NCBI RefSeq assembly: GCF_016905005.1
Contig: NZ_JADIKC010000001.1
Coordinates: 601,031 to 665,030 of the forward strand
Direction: 5' to 3'
Length of the DNA: 64,000 nucleotides
From: Dyella kyungheensis
Lineage (GTDB): Bacteria; Pseudomonadota; Gammaproteobacteria; Xanthomonadales; Rhodanobacteraceae
Every line of letters begins with the position of its first letter. Position 1 is the first letter of the stretch. The position numbers and the translations under genes are program-made. Of the stretch, positions 61,953-64,000 are shown one piece after another. The notes under the pieces were generated by a model. It worked only from the letters and a program-made list of their open reading frames with translations. It had not been told where the DNA came from and did not search any database.

Positions 61953-63719
61953 ATGAGCCCCAGTGCCCTTGCGCAGACTGCTGCTGCGCTTTCCGACGAT
62001 GCATCGCCGTCGCTGATTCCACCGCACGGCGGCGTGCTGAAAGAGTTGTACCTGCCGGCCGGTGAGGCCGCCCTTCTCAAGCAACGCAGCGCGGGCCTGC
62101 CCGGTATCGACCTGGACACCCGTCAGTTGTGCGATCTGGAACTGCTGCTCAATGGCGCGTTCTCTCCGCTGGAAGGGTTCCTGTCGCAGCGCGACTACGA
62201 TCGCGTGGTCGCCGAATACCGACTGGCGGACGGCACGCTATGGCCGATACCGATCACGCTGGATGTCAGCGAGGCCTTCGCCGAACGGCTGGTGGTCGGC
62301 AGCGAGGTCGCACTGCGCGACGTGCAGGGCGTGCCGATCGCGGTGCTGGAAGTGGACGACATCTACCGCCCGGATCGTGAGCACGAAGCACAACAGGTCT
62401 TCGGCACGACGGACCGCGCGCATCCCGGTGTGGCCGAGCTGCTGGATCGCTATCGGCCGGTCAACCTCGGCGGGCGCGTGCGTGGCATCCAGCCGCCGTC
62501 GCACTACGACTTCACCACGCTGCGCGATACGCCGCGTGGCCTGCGCGAGTGGTTCGTGTCGCAGGGCTGGCATCGGATCGTCGCGTTCCAGACGCGCAAT
62601 CCGATGCATCGCGCGCATCGCGAGTTGACCTTGCGCGCCGCGCAGCAGGTGGGCGCGAAATTGCTGCTGCAACCGTCGGTGGGTCGTACCAAGCCGGGCG
62701 ACATCGACCACTACACTCGCGTGCGTTGCTATCAGGCATTGTTGCCGCAGTACCCGGCCAACAGTGCGCGTTTGTCGCTGCTGCCGCTGGCCATGCGCAT
62801 GGGTGGACCGCGCGAGGCACTGTGGCACGCGATCATCCGCAAGAACTTCGGCGCGAGTCACTTCATCGTGGGGCGCGATCATGCCGGCCCCGGCAACGAC
62901 TCCAGCGGCAAGCCGTTCTACGGTCCGTTCGATGCGCAGCATCTGCTGGAGCGCCATCAGGACGAACTGGGCATCCGCATCGTGCCGTTCCCGGCCATGG
63001 TGTATGCGGCCAACCGCGACGCTTATCTTCCCTCGAACGAGATAGAGCCCAGCGACGAAGTGCGCGACATTTCGGGAACGCAGTTGCGTCGCCACCTGCA
63101 GGAAGGCAGCGAGATTCCCTCGTGGTTCTCCTTTCCCGAGGTGGAGAAGATCCTGCGTGAGAGGCATCCAGCGCAGGCTGCACGCGGTTTCGCCTTGTTC
63201 TTCACCGGTCTCTCCGGGGCGGGAAAGTCGACCATCGCGCAGGCTGTGGTCGCGCAGTTGCTGGAGCGCAGCAGCCGGGCGGTGACGGTGCTGGATGGCG
63301 ATGAGGTGCGCAAGCACTTGTCGCGCGGTCTTGGGTTTTCGCGCGAGGATCGCGATGCGAACGTCACTCGTATCGGCTATGTGGCCAGTGAGATCGTGCG
63401 CCACGGTGGTGTGGCTGTTTGCGCGCCGATTGCGCCTTATGCGAATGCGCGTGCGGACGCGCGGTCATTGGTGGAGGCGCACGGGGATTTCATCGAGATA
63501 CATGTGGCGACGGCGCTGGAGGTTTGCGAGGCGCGGGATCGCAAGGGGTTGTATGCGCAGGCGCGCGCGGGGGCGATTGCGCATTTCACGGGGATCAGTG
63601 ATCCGTATGAGGAGCCGGGGCAGCCGGAGTTGCGGATCGATGGGAATGGAGGGGATCCGTTGGTGTTGGCGCGGCAGGTTGTTTCGTTGCTTGAGCAGCG
63701 AGGGTTGTTGCGCGGGTGA
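61953..63719 (+). CDS. bifunctional ATP sulfurylase / APS kinase
   Basis: The 588-residue fusion makes APS from sulfate and ATP and then PAPS. The N-terminal ATP sulfurylase (to about residue 395) has QTRNPMHRAH (213-222) and VGRDHAGPG; the C-terminal APS kinase has the P-loop GLSGAGKS (419-426), DGDEVRKHLSRGLGFSREDRD and GLYAQARAG. This is the monomeric Sat type, not CysD/CysN; neither of those is in the window. It starts 63 bases after cysH. From about 63420 the codons change toward TTG, GGG and GTT, unlike the rest of the gene. Confidence 0.95.
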   Translation: MSPSALAQTAAALSDDASPSLIPPHGGVLKELYLPAGEAALLKQRSAGLPGIDLDTRQLCDLELLLNGAFSPLEGFLSQRDYDRVVAEYRLADGTLWPIPITLDVSEAFAERLVVGSEVALRDVQGVPIAVLEVDDIYRPDREHEAQQVFGTTDRAHPGVAELLDRYRPVNLGGRVRGIQPPSHYDFTTLRDTPRGLREWFVSQGWHRIVAFQTRNPMHRAHRELTLRAAQQVGAKLLLQPSVGRTKPGDIDHYTRVRCYQALLPQYPANSARLSLLPLAMRMGGPREALWHAIIRKNFGASHFIVGRDHAGPGNDSSGKPFYGPFDAQHLLERHQDELGIRIVPFPAMVYAANRDAYLPSNEIEPSDEVRDISGTQLRRHLQEGSEIPSWFSFPEVEKILRERHPAQAARGFALFFTGLSGAGKSTIAQAVVAQLLERSSRAVTVLDGDEVRKHLSRGLGFSREDRDANVTRIGYVASEIVRHGGVAVCAPIAPYANARADARSLVEAHGDFIEIHVATALEVCEARDRKGLYAQARAGAIAHFTGISDPYEEPGQPELRIDGNGGDPLVLARQVVSLLEQRGLLRG

Positions 63720-63725
63720 GTTTTG

Positions 63726-63753
63726 CTCGTCATCCCGGCGCAGGCCGGGATCC
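63726..63753. repeat. single-arm REP-like palindrome, copy 6 (variant core)
   Basis: CGTCATCCCGGC-GCAG-GCCGGGATCCAGAG follows the stop of the Sat-CysC gene. The core reads TCCCGGC/GCCGGGA where the other copies have TTCCGGC/GCCGGAA, so both sides of the stem changed together. No partner arm is visible before the IS end. Confidence 0.75.
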
Positions 63754-63833
63754 AGAGCCTCGGTGTTTGGTTGTCGCGTTGACGCCAGCTTGCTCGCCTG
63801 CCGCGGGCTTCCGTGCCGCTGCCGCGGGCCGAG

Positions 63834-63865
63834 TCACTTTTCTTTGCTTGCCCAAGAGAAAGTAA
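63834..63865. repeat. dispersed-repeat fragment at the IS border
   Basis: The stretch CACTTTTCTTTGCTTGCCC followed by AAGAGAAAGTAA resembles a dispersed sequence that often continues with further CCAAAGAAAAG in related genomes (recalled, not searched). Here it is interrupted by the IS left end at about 63866. Confidence 0.4.
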
Positions 63866-64000
63866 GGCAGTCTCTAATATCAAGTGCAACGCCCTTTGGG
63901 AGGTGATGCATGGGTCGGCACTACAACCATCTAAGCGCCGAAGAGCGAGGTGCGATCATGGTGGGCAAGGCACGCGGGGACAGCGCCCGGCAGCTGGCGA
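63866..64000 (+). mobile_element. left end of an IS30-family element, cut by the window edge
   Basis: From GGCAGTCTCTAATATC a non-coding end of about 44 bases leads to an IS30-type transposase gene. The exact terminal base and target duplication cannot be fixed, because the right end is outside the window. Confidence 0.75.
63910..64000 (+). CDS. IS30-family transposase, N-terminus only
   Basis: The reading frame from ATG at 63910 after GGGAGG gives MGRHYNHLSAEERGAIMV and KARGDSARQLA, the helix-turn-helix start of IS30-family transposases that binds the terminal repeats. Thirty codons are visible; the DDE catalytic domain lies beyond the window. Whether the gene is intact is unknown. Confidence 0.88.
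   Translation, partial: MGRHYNHLSAEERGAIMVGKARGDSARQLA

Overview
The window is high-GC gammaproteobacterial chromosome. The gene set and order (fab cluster, pabBC-mltG-tmk-holB, a 14-gene nuo operon, an initiator tRNA before rimP-nusA-infB, sucA-sucB-lpdA) together with class III PHA synthase, a PilZ of the type IV pilus kind and dispersed ATTCCGGC palindromes suggest the Xanthomonadales, probably Rhodanobacteraceae (Dyella, Luteibacter or Rhodanobacter-like). That assignment is inference from gene content; no alignment was run.

Layout. 1-4948: type II fatty acid synthesis (fabH, cut by the window edge, then fabD, fabG, acpP, fabF). 4945-9725: a tightly overlapping run pabB-pabC-mltG-tmk-holB (folate precursor, peptidoglycan release, dTMP kinase, clamp-loader subunit). 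9809-12362: a membrane glycosyltransferase and a PIG-L deacetylase placed between holB and pilZ, genes that are neighbours in pseudomonads. 12675-13031: pilZ. 13314-27981: the complete respiratory complex I operon nuoA-N, with a candidate promoter and a clear terminator. 28106-37881: initiator tRNA-Met, then rimP, nusA, infB, rbfA, truB, rpsO, pnp, the classic translation/RNA-turnover cluster, rich in intergenic hairpins. 38138-40491: class III polyhydroxyalkanoate synthase (phaE, phaC) and a small PspC-domain membrane protein. 40554-44705: mtnA, a GtrA-like membrane protein and gyrA. 44765-49529: a mixed segment, mostly on the minus strand, of small housekeeping and stress genes (DUF427, NUDIX, peroxiredoxin, a CbpA-type DnaJ on plus, PilH-type response regulator, quinone oxidoreductase, LOG family). 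49684-55453 (minus): 2-oxoglutarate dehydrogenase genes sucA-sucB-lpdA. 55713-57436 (minus): a DUF7931-like protein and the ribosomal oxygenase RoxA. 57672-63719: assimilatory sulfate reduction, cysJ-cysI-cysH and a fused ATP sulfurylase/APS kinase. 63866-64000: left end of an IS30-family element cut by the window edge.

Most genes are ordinary housekeeping genes. The unusual content is between them. One family of paired short hairpins (a GCGGCCA...TGGCCGC stem next to a GCGTTCA...TGAACGC stem) occurs in three co-transcribed gaps: infB/rbfA, rpsO/pnp and sucA/sucB. A second family of long inverted repeats built on ATTCCGGC occurs at six sites; within one site the two arms match almost perfectly, while between sites they differ, so the arms co-vary. 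A 20-bp perfect stem followed by a T tract sits directly in front of rpsO. Further points are a histidine-rich insertion in NuoL, a basic tail on PhaE, the glycan-type gene pair between holB and pilZ, and a short palindromic element in front of cysJ.
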